Under the pieces are notes generated by a model that did not search any database, was not told the origin of the DNA, and saw only the letters and a list, made by a program, of their open reading frames with translations. 64,000 bases of DNA, taken from Pseudoxanthobacter soli DSM 19599 (GTDB lineage: Bacteria > Pseudomonadota > Alphaproteobacteria > Rhizobiales > Segnochrobactraceae). Positions 45,039 through 56,968 of the stretch are shown here, in pieces. The stretch's first letter is position 1, and every line of letters starts with the position of its first letter. The DNA is taken from positions 310,001-374,000 of the forward strand of contig NZ_FRXO01000001.1 of assembly GCF_900148505.1 (NCBI RefSeq), given 5' to 3'. The position numbers and the translations under genes are program-made.

Positions 45039-45665
45039 TCAAGCCGGAGGAATGAAGGCCTGCTGGATCTTCTGGAACGCCGGCAGGCTTTCGCACCGCG
45101 CGCCGTGAGCGGCGAGCGCGGGCCTCGTCGCCGCATCGAACAGCGCCGGGTGCCCCTCGCGCAGGAAGCGCAGCGCACAACCGAGCGCGATGTCGGCATG
45201 GCCGATCTTCTCTCCGAACAGGAACGGCCCGGTCCGGGCGGCGCGTTCGGCTTCGAGGGCATCGAGCACCGCGGCCACCTGGCCGCGGCAGCGCTCGATC
45301 CAAACCTGCGACGTCGTCTCGTGCAGCACGCGCTCGTAGATCAGCGCCACGGCCTTGTCCGAAAGCCCGGTCGAAAGCGACACGATCTTCAGGGCTTTCC
45401 GACGTTCCGGCCCGGAGGGGGCAATCATCGCCGCTTCGGGACCGACGCGCTCGTCGAGATAGTCGGCGATGGCCGCGCTTTCGATCAGCACCTCGCCGTC
45501 GTCGAGCACGAGCGTCGGGACCCGCCGCAACGGGTTGTAGCGCGCGAGTTCGTCCGCGTTGCGGAACACCGAGAGCGGGCTGTGATCGTAGGCGATCCCG
45601 TAGAGTTCGAGCGTGATGCCGATGCGGCGGACGAACGGGGAATCGAACTGGCCGATCAGGAGCAT
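45039..45665 (-). CDS. Glutathione S-transferase family protein
   Basis: The 208-residue protein has an N-terminal thioredoxin-like domain (MLLIGQFDSPFVRRIGITLE, then NPLRRVPTLVLDDGEVLIES with the cis-Pro and Glu-Ser glutathione-binding pair) and a C-terminal helical domain with FGEKIGHADIALG. It probably conjugates or reduces with glutathione; the substrate is unknown. ATG 45665 is the family start; the frame is open to 45716. Confidence 0.93.
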   Translation of the reverse strand: MLLIGQFDSPFVRRIGITLELYGIAYDHSPLSVFRNADELARYNPLRRVPTLVLDDGEVLIESAAIADYLDERVGPEAAMIAPSGPERRKALKIVSLSTGLSDKAVALIYERVLHETTSQVWIERCRGQVAAVLDALEAERAARTGPFLFGEKIGHADIALGCALRFLREGHPALFDAATRPALAAHGARCESLPAFQKIQQAFIPPA

Positions 45666-45722
45666 GTCGCAAGACTTTCTTGAAGCGCAGGAGGTGCGGC
45701 GGCGGAGAGCCGGCACACCGGA

Positions 45723-47792
<2,070 letters not shown>

Positions 47793-48769
47793 GGTCGTTT
47801 CGAAAGTCCCAATCGTTGATGCAGGCGCCCCGCAGGCGACATTGGCGTATGCGCCGGAATACCGACGGCGCTGGAATTTCCTGCGCCCCAACTCATCCGC
47901 ACCCGAATCGCGGGAAGTGCGAATCGGGCATGGGACCGCCGGTTCAGTTTGCCATGGCCGCAGGGGCGAGCGCGAGCCTCGTTCCCGACCTGTTCCGCCG
48001 CGGGGCAGTCCGAAAGGCGGATTCGAGCCTTCTCGCCTTATAGGCCGGAAGCGCCCTCTCGCGAAGCGACTCGTTGTCGGCGTGTGCCCGGCGGGGGCGG
48101 GGCGCGGCGGAGCGGGCTGCGGAACGGGATGCGGGAAGCGGCGGAATCGCCCCGGCACGTCTGCGGGCTGTGGTGCCGCGGCAACAGTCTGCGGAGACCC
48201 TGCATCGCCCGGGCCATGATGGGCATCCGCGCCGCCTTTCAGCCACAAACGACCGCGAACCCTCTAGCGTGTTAACGATTGAGAACGGAACGTGCCCGTC
48301 CTCGGTCACTGCGTGGCGTAGCGGCGGTAACCGTCCGTTCACCGGAATTCGGCGTGCGATGGCGTGTGAAATGACAACGCAACAGGACCTTAACGGTGGT
48401 CGGAGCCGAATGGCGCCTGTCGCCGGCAAGACGTCGGCGCGGCATTTCGGACGGACATTCGGTGGGTACGTCGGAGCTTTCGATACGGGTCTCAGGATTG
48501 CCGGAAAGCCGGTGGACAATGCTTTCCGGGCTCCAGTGGGAGCTGAGGCGTCTTACGACGGCACTGCAGCAGCTGCTGCGACCGTTGCCCGGACTTCGAG
48601 CGGATATCTGAGGGACGGATGTCTGGGGCTCGCGTTTCGTGGGGCTGCGGTTGCGATGGAGCGGTTGAGGTCGGGTCGTCGTCACGTGCGAATCGAAGGT
48701 CTGCCGGATGCAGGGCGGCGCAGTTCCGCCCGTCCTCCCGCTGCAGGCCTTCCATGGGTGAAAACTGCC
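47793..48769. other. 977-bp gene-free region between divergent parE and exoR
   Basis: It must contain both promoters. Long open frames occur on both strands, but none has a recognisable domain; they are Arg/Pro/Ala-rich shadows of high GC. The stretch GTTAACGATTGAGAACGG near 48270 is relatively AT-rich and could hold a promoter. A long structured leader or small RNA is possible, but I cannot show it. Confidence 0.4.
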
Positions 48770-49666
48770 ATGCGTGTGGTTGAGTTCCGTCTGGCTATGG
48801 CTGTTATGCTCGGAGTTTGCGGGCTCGGGGCAACGGTGCCCGCGTGGGCGCTCGATGCCAACGCGCCGCCGAGCGTCGAGGAAGACGGCACCCCGGCGGA
48901 CGTGTTCCGCGCGGGCACCAAGGCTTATTTCTCCGGCGACAAGACTGCGGCTGTGAATGCGTTCGGTTATGCCGCCGACAAGGGACATCCGGTCGCCCAG
49001 TGGAAGCTCGGCCGGATGTATCAGGAGGGCGACGGTGTCGCCGAGGACGACTACAAGGCGTTCGAGCTGTTCACCGAGGTTGCCAACGCCCACGCCGACG
49101 ATGCTCCGAACTCCGCCCAGGCGCCCTTCGTCGCCAATGCGTTCGTCGAGCTCGGCAGCTATTATCTCAACGGTATCAAGGACAGCACGATCACGCCGAA
49201 CGTGGAACGGGCGCGGGAGCTGTTCACCTACGCCGCATCCTATTTCGGCGATGCGGATGCGCAGTACCGGCTCGGCCGGCTCTATCTGACCGGCGCGCCG
49301 ACGACGGCGACCACGGCGGTCGCCTCCGCCGCCAGCAACGTGACGGCGCCGGAGACGGTGACGGTCACCGGACGTGACCCGCGGCTCGCGGCGCGCTGGC
49401 TGAAGCTCGCCGCCGAGAAAGGCCACCCCGAAGCCCAGGCGCTGCTCGGCAAGATGCTGGTCGACGGCTCCGATATCCGCCGCAACGTTGTCGCGGGACT
49501 GATGTGGCTGACCGTCGCGCGCAGCTACGAGGTGCAGAACGACGCCGACGACTGGATTCGCTCGGCCCAGGAGGAAGCCTTCTCGCTGGCGACCGAGAAG
49601 GAGCGCCATCGGGCCACGGAGCTGGCCCGGTCCTGGATCGCAAGCAACGCCAACCGCCATCAGTGA
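48770..49666 (+). CDS. exoR: ExoR-like Sel1-repeat periplasmic regulator
   Basis: The 298-residue protein has a Sec signal peptide (residues ~1-28, ending PAWA) and several Sel1-type TPR repeats: HPVAQWKLGRMYQEGDGV, DADAQYRLGRLYLTG, and HPEAQALLGKMLVDG, then GLMWLTVARS. This arrangement matches rhizobial ExoR, the periplasmic inhibitor of the ExoS/ChvI two-component system that controls exopolysaccharide and motility. The partner genes are not in the window. A low-complexity Ala/Thr/Val insert (~185-205) is unusual. ATG 48770 gives the signal peptide. Confidence 0.85.
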   Translation: MRVVEFRLAMAVMLGVCGLGATVPAWALDANAPPSVEEDGTPADVFRAGTKAYFSGDKTAAVNAFGYAADKGHPVAQWKLGRMYQEGDGVAEDDYKAFELFTEVANAHADDAPNSAQAPFVANAFVELGSYYLNGIKDSTITPNVERARELFTYAASYFGDADAQYRLGRLYLTGAPTTATTAVASAASNVTAPETVTVTGRDPRLAARWLKLAAEKGHPEAQALLGKMLVDGSDIRRNVVAGLMWLTVARSYEVQNDADDWIRSAQEEAFSLATEKERHRATELARSWIASNANRHQ

Positions 49667-49771
49667 TGCGGCCGCCGGTGCTCGGCGCGGTCCATCCCTT
49701 GCAGCATCTCAGACGCCCGAGATAGCCCGCACCCGGTACGGCTTGGACGACCTGAACGATGTGGAATATCG

Positions 49772-49802
49772 CGGCGGCCTCAAAGGGCCGCCGTTGTCGT
49801 TT
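49772..49802. terminator. Hairpin between convergent exoR and xthA
   Basis: An 8-bp stem (CGGCGGCC/GGCCGCCG) is followed on the plus strand by TTGTCGTTT. It lies about 105 bp after the exoR stop. Confidence 0.5.
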
Positions 49803-49848
49803 CCGCATGCCGCAGGAGACCGCGCACAGGCGGCGAAGGTGTATTTGC

Positions 49849-50733
49849 TCAGGCGGGGAACGTGAATTCCGCGACCACCGGGACATGGTCCGACGGCTTT
49901 TCGAGCGCGCGGGTGTCGCGGTCGATCTCGACCTTGCCCAGCCGGTCCGCCGCTTCGGCCGACAGCATCAGGTGGTCGATGCGGATGCCGTCGTTCTTCT
50001 GGAACGCACCGGCCTGATAATCCCAGAACGTGTAGACGTCGCCCGCGTCGGTGGTCGTCCGCACGGCGTCGGTCAGGCCCAGCGCGGCGAGCGCCCGGAA
50101 GGCGCCACGGCTTTCCGGCTGGAACAGCGCGTCGTTCACCCACACTTCCGGGCGACGCGCATCGCGCGGCTCGGGAATGACGTTGTAGTCGCCGGCGAGC
50201 ACCAGCGGCTCCTCGAACGCGAGCAGTGCCCGCGCATGGGCTTCCAGCCGCGCCATCCAGGAGAGCTTGTAGGGGAATTTCTCCGTGCCGACGGGATTGC
50301 CGTTCGGCAGGTAGATCGACGCCACCCGGACGATGCCGCGGCCGGCGGGGATCTCCGCCTCGATATAGCGGGCCTGAACGTCCTCGCTGTCGCCGGGCAA
50401 GCCGCGCCGCGTCACCTCGAAGGGTCGCTTCGACAGGATCGCGACGCCGTTGAAGCCCTTCTGGCCGTGGGTCTCGACATTGTAGCCGAGCGACTCGATC
50501 GCCTCGCGCGGGAACGCCTCGTCGACCGACTTGATTTCCTGCAGGCACACGACATCCGGCCCGCGCTGCTTCAGCCAGCCCGTGAGCACGTCGAGCCGCG
50601 CGCGGACGCCGTTGATGTTCCAGGTGGCGATGGTCAGGGTGTCGGTCAGCCCGAGCGGGATGGATTTGCCCGCCGGCCTGCCGGCCTCTGTGCCGGAGAC
50701 AGCCTGGGTGCCTGAGAGATCTGCGTCAGCCAT
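49849..50733 (-). CDS. xthA: Exodeoxyribonuclease III
   Basis: The 294-residue enzyme has the endonuclease/exonuclease/phosphatase fold: ATWNINGVRARL, VCLQEIKS, YLPNGNP, LAGDYNV, RIDHLMLS and SDHVPV with the catalytic His. It cuts at abasic sites and degrades duplex ends in base-excision repair. A ~30-residue N-terminal extension precedes the conserved core. It is 6 bp downstream of erpA on the same strand, so the two are cotranscribed. Confidence 0.95.
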   Translation of the reverse strand: MADADLSGTQAVSGTEAGRPAGKSIPLGLTDTLTIATWNINGVRARLDVLTGWLKQRGPDVVCLQEIKSVDEAFPREAIESLGYNVETHGQKGFNGVAILSKRPFEVTRRGLPGDSEDVQARYIEAEIPAGRGIVRVASIYLPNGNPVGTEKFPYKLSWMARLEAHARALLAFEEPLVLAGDYNVIPEPRDARRPEVWVNDALFQPESRGAFRALAALGLTDAVRTTTDAGDVYTFWDYQAGAFQKNDGIRIDHLMLSAEAADRLGKVEIDRDTRALEKPSDHVPVVAEFTFPA

Positions 50734-50739
50734 GCCGCC

Positions 50740-51081
50740 TCAGACCGCGAAGCTCACGCCGCAGCCGCAGGAGGCGCTGGCGTTGGGATTGCGGATCTGG
50801 AACGACTGGCCCATCAGGTCGTCGACGAAATCGATCTCGGACCCTTCGAGATAGGGCAGGGAGACGGGATCGATCAGCACGGTGGCGCCGGCCTTCTCGA
50901 TGACGAGGTCGTCGGCCTCGGTGCCGGCGACGATGTCATACTTGTATTGGAAACCCGAGCAGCCACCACCCTCGACACTGATGCGAAGCGCGGACCCCGG
51001 CGCTTCCTTCGAAAGCACCTTGGCCACGCGCCGCGCAGCCTTGTCGGTGAGGGCAACGGGCAGATCCAGAACGTCGGTCAT
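50740..51081 (-). CDS. erpA: Iron-sulfur cluster insertion protein ErpA-like (A-type carrier)
   Basis: The 113-residue A-type carrier has the three conserved cysteines: one in GGGCSGFQY and two in the C-terminal SCGCGVSF. It passes [Fe-S] clusters to target proteins. ATG 51081 (MTDVLDL) is preferred over the upstream in-frame ATG at 51132. It heads the erpA-xthA pair. Confidence 0.93.
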   Translation of the reverse strand: MTDVLDLPVALTDKAARRVAKVLSKEAPGSALRISVEGGGCSGFQYKYDIVAGTEADDLVIEKAGATVLIDPVSLPYLEGSEIDFVDDLMGQSFQIRNPNASASCGCGVSFAV

Positions 51082-51375
51082 GATCGATTCTTCCGGTAGC
51101 GCCTCCGCTTCAAGGGCGGAGCGTCGGATCATAGTTAGGCACCCGCAAGGCGGGGGTCAAATGGCGGACGGCGATTTGTCGTCGGGACAAAGCCGGCCGG
51201 CGGCGGCACGCCAATCGCCCCATCAGGCCGGGCCGTCATGGTGGCCTCGCCGCGAGCGACTATAATCCGGTCGCCGGGCTGATTCCCGCGCGCCGGTTCA
51301 GCCGCCGCCCGGCCACGTGCCCGCGATGAGGAGGCCGCCCTGACCGATCGTCCCTCTGCTTCGGGCCATGGACCC

Positions 51376-51435
51376 GGTTCGTTTGCCACCGGTTCGTTTG
51401 CCACCGGTTCACTTGCCAGGGGTTCTTTTGCCATG
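51376..51435 (+). repeat. 15-bp tandem repeat (four units) running into the dGTPase start codon
   Basis: Two identical units GGTTCGTTTGCCACC are followed by GGTTCACTTGCCAGG and GGTTCTTTTGCCATG, the last ending in the annotated ATG. The units are in frame with the gene and would encode G-S-F-A-T repeats if translation began upstream. Confidence 0.9.
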
Positions 51436-52620
51436 CGTGCCCCGTTCGCAGCCGACCCCGCCCGTTCGCGCGGAACCCGGGTCCCCGAACCGCTGCCGGG
51501 GTCGCGCACGCTGTTCCAGCGCGACCGCGACCGCATCCTGCATTCTTCGGCGTTCCGGCGGCTGACCCACAAGACCCAGGTGTTCTTCAGCCACGAGGGC
51601 GACCACTTCCGCACGCGTCTGACCCATACGCTGGAAGTCGCCCAGATCGCGCGGTCCATCGCACGCACCCTCGGGCTGGACGAGGACCTGACCGAGACCG
51701 TCGCGCTCGCCCACGACCTCGGCCACACGCCGTTCGGCCACGAGGGCGAGGACGTGCTCGATGCCTGTCTCGAGGGATATGGCGGCTTCGATCACAACGC
51801 CCAAAGCCTGCGCATCGTCACCCGTCTCGAACGGCGCTATGCCGCCTTCGACGGGTTGAACCTGTCGTGGGAGGCGCTGGAGGGCATTGTGAAGCACAAC
51901 GGCCCGCTGGTGGCGCCCGACGGCACGCCGATCGGCCGCTATGCCGGCCGTCCGCTGCCGCACGCCCTGCTTGCCCACGACGCCACGCCAGACCTGGACC
52001 TCCACACCTTTCCGTCGCTGGAGGCCCAGGTCGCCGCGATCTCGGACGACATCGCCTACGACGCACACGATATCGACGACGGCCTGCGCGCGGGCCTGTT
52101 CCCGGTGGAGGAACTGGAGGCGGTGCCGCTCGTCAGCGGCATCCTGACGGACGTGAGGATTGCCTATCCGGGATTGGACCGCCCGCGGCTCGCCCACGAG
52201 ATCACCCGCCGCCTCGTCGGCGCTCTGGTGGAGGACGTGCTGGCGGAAACGCGGTCGCGGCTTTCTGAAGCCCGGCCGGCGAGTGCCGACGCCGTGCGGG
52301 CGCAGCCGAGGGCACTGGCGGCGTTCTCCCCCGGCATGGTGCCGACCGAGCGGGCCATCAAGACGTTCCTGTTCCAGCGGATGTATCGCAATCCCGAGGT
52401 CACCGCGATCCGCCGCGAGGCCGGACGGGTGCTGCGCGACCTGTTCGCGGCATTTCGCGCGGAGCCGCACGCGATGCCGGAGGCCTGGTGCGAAGCGATC
52501 GATCATTGCAGCGAGGCGGAGAAGCTGCGCCGCATCGCCGACTACATCGCCGGCATGACCGACCGCTACGCGCTTCAGACGCATCGCCGGCTGTTTGACG
52601 ACACACCGGAATTGCGATAG
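51433..52620 (+). CDS. Deoxyguanosinetriphosphate triphosphohydrolase-like protein
   Basis: The 395-residue protein has the HD-domain metal set: [13 protein letters not shown] (His), [15 protein letters not shown] (His-Asp, His) and later Asp in [11 protein letters not shown]. Members split dNTPs, typically dGTP, to deoxynucleoside and triphosphate. ATG 51433 is the only standard start near the conserved region, but its ribosome site is weak. A strong AGGAGG at 51328-51334 precedes an in-frame CTG at 51340 with no stop in between, so a longer N terminus through the tandem repeat is possible. argS follows on the same strand. Confidence 0.9.
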   Translation: MRAPFAADPARSRGTRVPEPLPGSRTLFQRDRDRILHSSAFRRLTHKTQVFFSHEGDHFRTRLTHTLEVAQIARSIARTLGLDEDLTETVALAHDLGHTPFGHEGEDVLDACLEGYGGFDHNAQSLRIVTRLERRYAAFDGLNLSWEALEGIVKHNGPLVAPDGTPIGRYAGRPLPHALLAHDATPDLDLHTFPSLEAQVAAISDDIAYDAHDIDDGLRAGLFPVEELEAVPLVSGILTDVRIAYPGLDRPRLAHEITRRLVGALVEDVLAETRSRLSEARPASADAVRAQPRALAAFSPGMVPTERAIKTFLFQRMYRNPEVTAIRREAGRVLRDLFAAFRAEPHAMPEAWCEAIDHCSEAEKLRRIADYIAGMTDRYALQTHRRLFDDTPELR

Positions 52621-52710
52621 GCGCCGCCGGGAAATTGTCGCCACAAGGCGATTGATCGGCCCGCGGGGATCTCGTCCTATGCGCCGGTCTCGAACGCACA
52701 GGATCGCGTG

Positions 52711-54468
52711 ATGAACCTTTATGCCGAGTTCGCGGAGCGGATCCGCGGCATCGTGACGAAGATCGGCCTTGCCGACCCGGTGGACGCGGCCGGGCGCCTG
52801 CGCTTCGTGGTCGAGCCGCCGCGCGATCCGTCCCACGGCGATTTCGCTACCAATGCCGCCATGGTGCTCGCCAAGGGCGCGGGCAAGCCGCCGCGCGAGA
52901 TCGCGACCGCCATCGCCGCCGAGCTGGCCGGCGAGCCGGACGTGACGAGCGCCGAAGTCGCCGGCCCCGGCTTCATCAACATTCGCGTCGCTCCGGCGGT
53001 CTGGCACCGCCTGCTCGGCGCCATCGTGGCGGCGGGACCGGACTTCGGCCGCTCCGGGCTTGGCGGCGGCGAGCCGATCAATGTCGAATATGTCTCGGCC
53101 AACCCGACCGGGCCGATGCATGTCGGCCATTGCCGCGGCGCCGTGTTCGGCGATGCGCTCGCAAGCCTGCTCGCCTATAGCGGCTGGAAGGTCACGCGCG
53201 AATATTACATCAACGATGCCGGCGCCCAGGTCGACGTGCTCGCCCGCTCGGCGTTCCTGCGCTACCGCGAGGCGCTCGGCCGCGAGGTCGGTGCCATTCC
53301 CGAAGGCCTTTATCCCGGCGATTATCTGAAACCCGTCGGTGCCGCGCTCGCCGCGGAGTGGGGTGAGAAGCTGGAAGCCATGGCGGAGGCCGAATGGCTG
53401 CCGATCGTGCGGGCCTTCACCATCGACGCGATGATGGCGATGATTCGCTCGGACCTCGAGGCTCTGGGCGTCCACCACGACCTGTTCTCGTCCGAGAAGG
53501 CGCTGTCGTCGGGCGGTCGCGACCGGGTGACGGAGGCGATCGAACACCTCAAGGCGCGCGGCGACGTCTATGTCGGCCGGCTGGAGCCGCCGAAGGGGCA
53601 GTTGCCGGAGGACTGGGAGGATCGCGAGCAGATCCTTTTCCGCTCGACGGCGTTCGGCGACGACGTCGACCGGCCGCTGATCAAGTCGGACGGCTCTTTC
53701 ACCTATTTCGCGTCCGACATCGCCTATCACTACGACAAATATCTGCGCGGCTTCCGCCAGATGGTCGACGTGCTCGGCGCCGACCACGGCGGCTACGTCA
53801 AGCGGATGCAGGCGGCGGTGAAGGCGATGACCGGCGGGGAAGGAAGCCTCGACATCCGGCTCTGCCAGCTGGTGAAGCTGTTCCGTGCCGGCGAGCCGGT
53901 GCGGATGTCCAAGCGTTCGGGCGATTTCGTCACGCTGCGCGATGTCGTCGACGAGGTGGGGCGCGACGCCGTGCGCTTCATGATGCTCTACCGCAAGAAC
54001 GACGCGCCGCTCGACTTCGATTTCCAGAAGGTCACGGAGCAGTCCCGCGACAATCCGGTTTTCTATGTGCAGTATGCCCACGCCCGCTGCCGCTCGGTAT
54101 TCCGTCAGGCCGGCGAGGACGTGGGACGTGAAATATTCGCGCCGGGCGCCCTAGCCGACGCGTCATTGAATCGCCTTGAAGATGAGAGCGAACTGTCGCT
54201 GATCGCCAAGCTCGGGGAATGGCCGCGACTTGTCGAGGCTGCTGCCGAGGCCCGTGAACCGCATCGCATCGGCTTCTATTTGTACGATCTCGCCGGGGCT
54301 TTTCACGGTCACTGGAATCGCGGCAAGGAAAGAACGGACTTACGGTTTATTAACCCTGATGATCGAGAGTCCACCAAGGCTAGACTCGCGCTGGTTCACG
54401 CGGTCGCGGACGTGCTGGCCGGAGGACTCGCTCTGCTCGGCGTGAGCGCGCCGGAGGAGATGCGCTGA
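52711..54468 (+). CDS. argS: Arginyl-tRNA synthetase
   Basis: The 585-residue class I synthetase has the N-terminal Arg-tRNA domain (~1-110), the HIGH-type motif in [14 protein letters not shown] and the KMSKS-type motif in [10 protein letters not shown], with the C-terminal DALR anticodon-binding domain (~450-585). It charges tRNA-Arg. ATG 52711 is used; the adjacent GTG at 52708 is the alternative, and AGGA lies upstream. Confidence 0.97.
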   Translation: MNLYAEFAERIRGIVTKIGLADPVDAAGRLRFVVEPPRDPSHGDFATNAAMVLAKGAGKPPREIATAIAAELAGEPDVTSAEVAGPGFINIRVAPAVWHRLLGAIVAAGPDFGRSGLGGGEPINVEYVSANPTGPMHVGHCRGAVFGDALASLLAYSGWKVTREYYINDAGAQVDVLARSAFLRYREALGREVGAIPEGLYPGDYLKPVGAALAAEWGEKLEAMAEAEWLPIVRAFTIDAMMAMIRSDLEALGVHHDLFSSEKALSSGGRDRVTEAIEHLKARGDVYVGRLEPPKGQLPEDWEDREQILFRSTAFGDDVDRPLIKSDGSFTYFASDIAYHYDKYLRGFRQMVDVLGADHGGYVKRMQAAVKAMTGGEGSLDIRLCQLVKLFRAGEPVRMSKRSGDFVTLRDVVDEVGRDAVRFMMLYRKNDAPLDFDFQKVTEQSRDNPVFYVQYAHARCRSVFRQAGEDVGREIFAPGALADASLNRLEDESELSLIAKLGEWPRLVEAAAEAREPHRIGFYLYDLAGAFHGHWNRGKERTDLRFINPDDRESTKARLALVHAVADVLAGGLALLGVSAPEEMR

Positions 54469-54571
54469 GGGATGGGGGCGTTCCAAGGCGTATTACCGGC
54501 GCGACTATCGTCGGCGGATCCCAATCCAGCGATGCCGGCCGAGCCGTGTTCGCAAGCAGAAATATGGGCCG

Positions 54572-56755
54572 ATGAACGATCCCCGCTCAACATCCCCCAA
54601 GCAGACCGCGTACGGTGATGCGCCCCACGGCGAGCCGCGCGTCGACGGTGCGCCGGACGACGATCCGTTCGCGGATCTCGCCCGCATCGTCGCCGACAGC
54701 CTGCCCCCCGCGGGCCAGCGCAAGGAGCCGGCTGCGCCGCCCCATCGTCCCAGTCCGGCCGGGCGCGATTTCGGCTTCGACGCGGATGATTTCGAGCGGG
54801 CGCTGAACGAAACGCCTGCACCGCCGGTGCCGCCGCCGGCAGTCCGGCCGCGCACCACGCCGTCCGCTCCGCTGCTGCGCCCGGTTGCACAGCGGCCCGG
54901 CTCTGCGCCGGCTTCGGCACCCGCTGCCGCGCCACGCAGCCCGACCCCGCCCCGCAACGAGCCTCCGGCGCTTTCGGGTGGCGGCTTCGACATGGACGAT
55001 ATCGAAGCGGCGCTTGCGAGCGAGCTCAGCGGCAACGTGCCGCCGCGCGCGCCCGTGCCGCCCGCGCCCCGTGTCGACGCAGCCCCGGGCGCCCGTCCGG
55101 CAGAGGGGCCGAAGGCGGCGATGGCGCCGGTCTCCCGCGGGCCGGCTGCGCGCGTGCTCAATCCGAAGGCCGACGACGACGGCGATGAAACGGTTCCGTT
55201 CGAGCCGCTGCCGCCGATCGAGAAGACCGTGAGCCGGCGTGCCGGTCCGGTGCGTCCGACCGTCATCCACACGCCGCCGGTTCCCCAGATCGAGGAGCCG
55301 CCGGCTCCCGCGCCCGATCCGATGCAGCACGATTTTCCGCAGGATTACGGCCTGTCGCCGTTCGATCTTGCGAACGCTGCCCGGGGCGCTACCCGCCCCA
55401 ATCCGGCGCGGCCGGAATTCGCCGACCAGCGGACTGAGGACGATCCGGACGACGACAGCAATTATGTGGCTGCGTTCGACGACGCGATCTCAGGCTGGCG
55501 GGATGATGGCCGTCCTGATGACGGCCGACCCGGCGAACGGTGGGACGATCAGGACGACGGCGTCGCCGACCACAATTTCGTGGATCCTCACGACGATCCG
55601 GCCTTTGCGGCAGCGCCTCCGCCGCCGGCCGCGCCCCGGCGCCGCCGCAACGGCGCGCTCTGGATCGCGGCGACGATCGGCATCGTCGTGCTGCTCGGCA
55701 TCGTCGGCTATTCGGTGACCGAATATTTCGGCGGCGGCCTGTCGGACGAGAATGCGCCGGTCATCAAGGCCGACGACTCGCCCGTGAAGGTCGAGCCGCC
55801 GGCGAGCACGGCGGCGGAGACATCCGACCCGAGCAAGGTGTTCTACGACCGCGTCGCGGAGACGAACAAGCCGGACAACCAGACGCTCGACACGCCCAGC
55901 GCCACGGCCGAGGGCGTGACGACCAACGGTGCGCCCGGTTCGTCGGAACTGCCCGGCGTCGGCGGCGGCCAGACGGCCCAGAGCGGGACGGCGGCCGAGC
56001 CAGGAGCCACCCCGGTGATCCCGCGCAAGGTGCGCACCGTGGTGGTTCGCCCCGACGGCACCATCGTGACGCCGGATCCCTCGCAGGCCGCGGCCGACTT
56101 CCCGCCGCCCTCGGCGGCGCCGTCCGCCCCTGCCGCGGCCGCGCTGACGCCGGCCCAGGAAGGGGCGGCGGAGGATCCGCTGGCGGCGAAGAATTACATC
56201 ACGCCCGGCAACTTCGTGATGCCGAAGCCTCGCCCCGACAACAGCCAGGGCGCCCTAGAGGCCCCGGCGCCGGCGGTGCAGACCGCCGATGCCGGGGTTC
56301 CGCCAGACGTTCTTCCCAATGGATTCGAGGCGCGGACGGCGACCGCAGCGCCCGCGACCCCGGCGCTGCCGCCCATCCAGGCGGCGACTGCGCCGGTCGA
56401 TCTCGCGAACGTCGCGGGAGCAGGCCCGCCGGGACAGGAGACCGCGTCGGCCGAGGCCGGGGCGGAGACGAACGGCGATGTCCCGAGCGCCGCGAGCGGC
56501 GCTCCGGAGACGCCGTTCGGTGTCCAGGTCGCCTCACAGAAATCGCGGGCCGATGCCGAGAAGGCGTTCGCCGCGCTCAAGCGCAAGTTTCCCGCCCTCC
56601 TTGGAAATGTGACCCCGACGATCGTTTCGGCTGATCTCGGCGCGAAGGGCGTCTATTATCGCGTCCGCGTGCCGGCGCGCTCGTCCTCCGAAGCGAATGC
56701 GCTGTGCTCGAGCCTGAAATCGGCCGGTGGCAGCTGCTTCGTCGTGCGCAGCTGA
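54572..56755 (+). CDS. SPOR-domain membrane protein (cell-division/envelope)
   Basis: The 727-residue bitopic protein has a long disordered Pro/Ala/Asp-rich cytoplasmic part (~1-360), one membrane segment (~363-383, ALWIAATIGIVVLLGIVG), a second low-complexity periplasmic linker, and a C-terminal SPOR domain (~648-727; PFGVQVASQKSRADAEKAF, SSEANALCSSLKSAGGSCF). SPOR domains bind denuded glycan strands at the septum. The gene lies between argS and nagZ as in related genomes, which fits a peptidoglycan-linked role. Confidence 0.9.
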   Translation: MNDPRSTSPKQTAYGDAPHGEPRVDGAPDDDPFADLARIVADSLPPAGQRKEPAAPPHRPSPAGRDFGFDADDFERALNETPAPPVPPPAVRPRTTPSAPLLRPVAQRPGSAPASAPAAAPRSPTPPRNEPPALSGGGFDMDDIEAALASELSGNVPPRAPVPPAPRVDAAPGARPAEGPKAAMAPVSRGPAARVLNPKADDDGDETVPFEPLPPIEKTVSRRAGPVRPTVIHTPPVPQIEEPPAPAPDPMQHDFPQDYGLSPFDLANAARGATRPNPARPEFADQRTEDDPDDDSNYVAAFDDAISGWRDDGRPDDGRPGERWDDQDDGVADHNFVDPHDDPAFAAAPPPPAAPRRRRNGALWIAATIGIVVLLGIVGYSVTEYFGGGLSDENAPVIKADDSPVKVEPPASTAAETSDPSKVFYDRVAETNKPDNQTLDTPSATAEGVTTNGAPGSSELPGVGGGQTAQSGTAAEPGATPVIPRKVRTVVVRPDGTIVTPDPSQAAADFPPPSAAPSAPAAAALTPAQEGAAEDPLAAKNYITPGNFVMPKPRPDNSQGALEAPAPAVQTADAGVPPDVLPNGFEARTATAAPATPALPPIQAATAPVDLANVAGAGPPGQETASAEAGAETNGDVPSAASGAPETPFGVQVASQKSRADAEKAFAALKRKFPALLGNVTPTIVSADLGAKGVYYRVRVPARSSSEANALCSSLKSAGGSCFVVRS

Positions 56756-56968
56756 GCCGGTTCTTTCCGGCGCGTAGCGCTCTTTGCAGCGGCAGTCTTT
56801 GCGGTTGACAGTCTCCGGCGCATATTCGCCCTGTCGGATCGAAGCGACCGTCGGGGGTCATGCGCGGGGTTAACATGCGCGGGTTCCTGAATGGCGCGTG
56901 ATTCCGGGCAGGTCGGATGTTCCGTCCGATCCGGAAGGGATCGGAGGCGATCCGAGGGCAGGGCGGGC

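Noticed and set aside
47944-48519. Minus-strand open frame of 191 codons between parE and exoR
   Set aside because: It is Arg/Pro-rich without domain structure; similar frames exist on the other strand in the same stretch.
48074-48769. In-frame 232-codon N-terminal extension of exoR
   Set aside because: The extension is low in conservation-like character, and ATG 48770 gives a proper signal peptide; ExoR proteins are about 270 residues.
52708-52710. GTG as the argS start
   Set aside because: The ATG three bases downstream has better spacing to AGGA and fits the usual MNLYAEF-like start; the difference is one residue.
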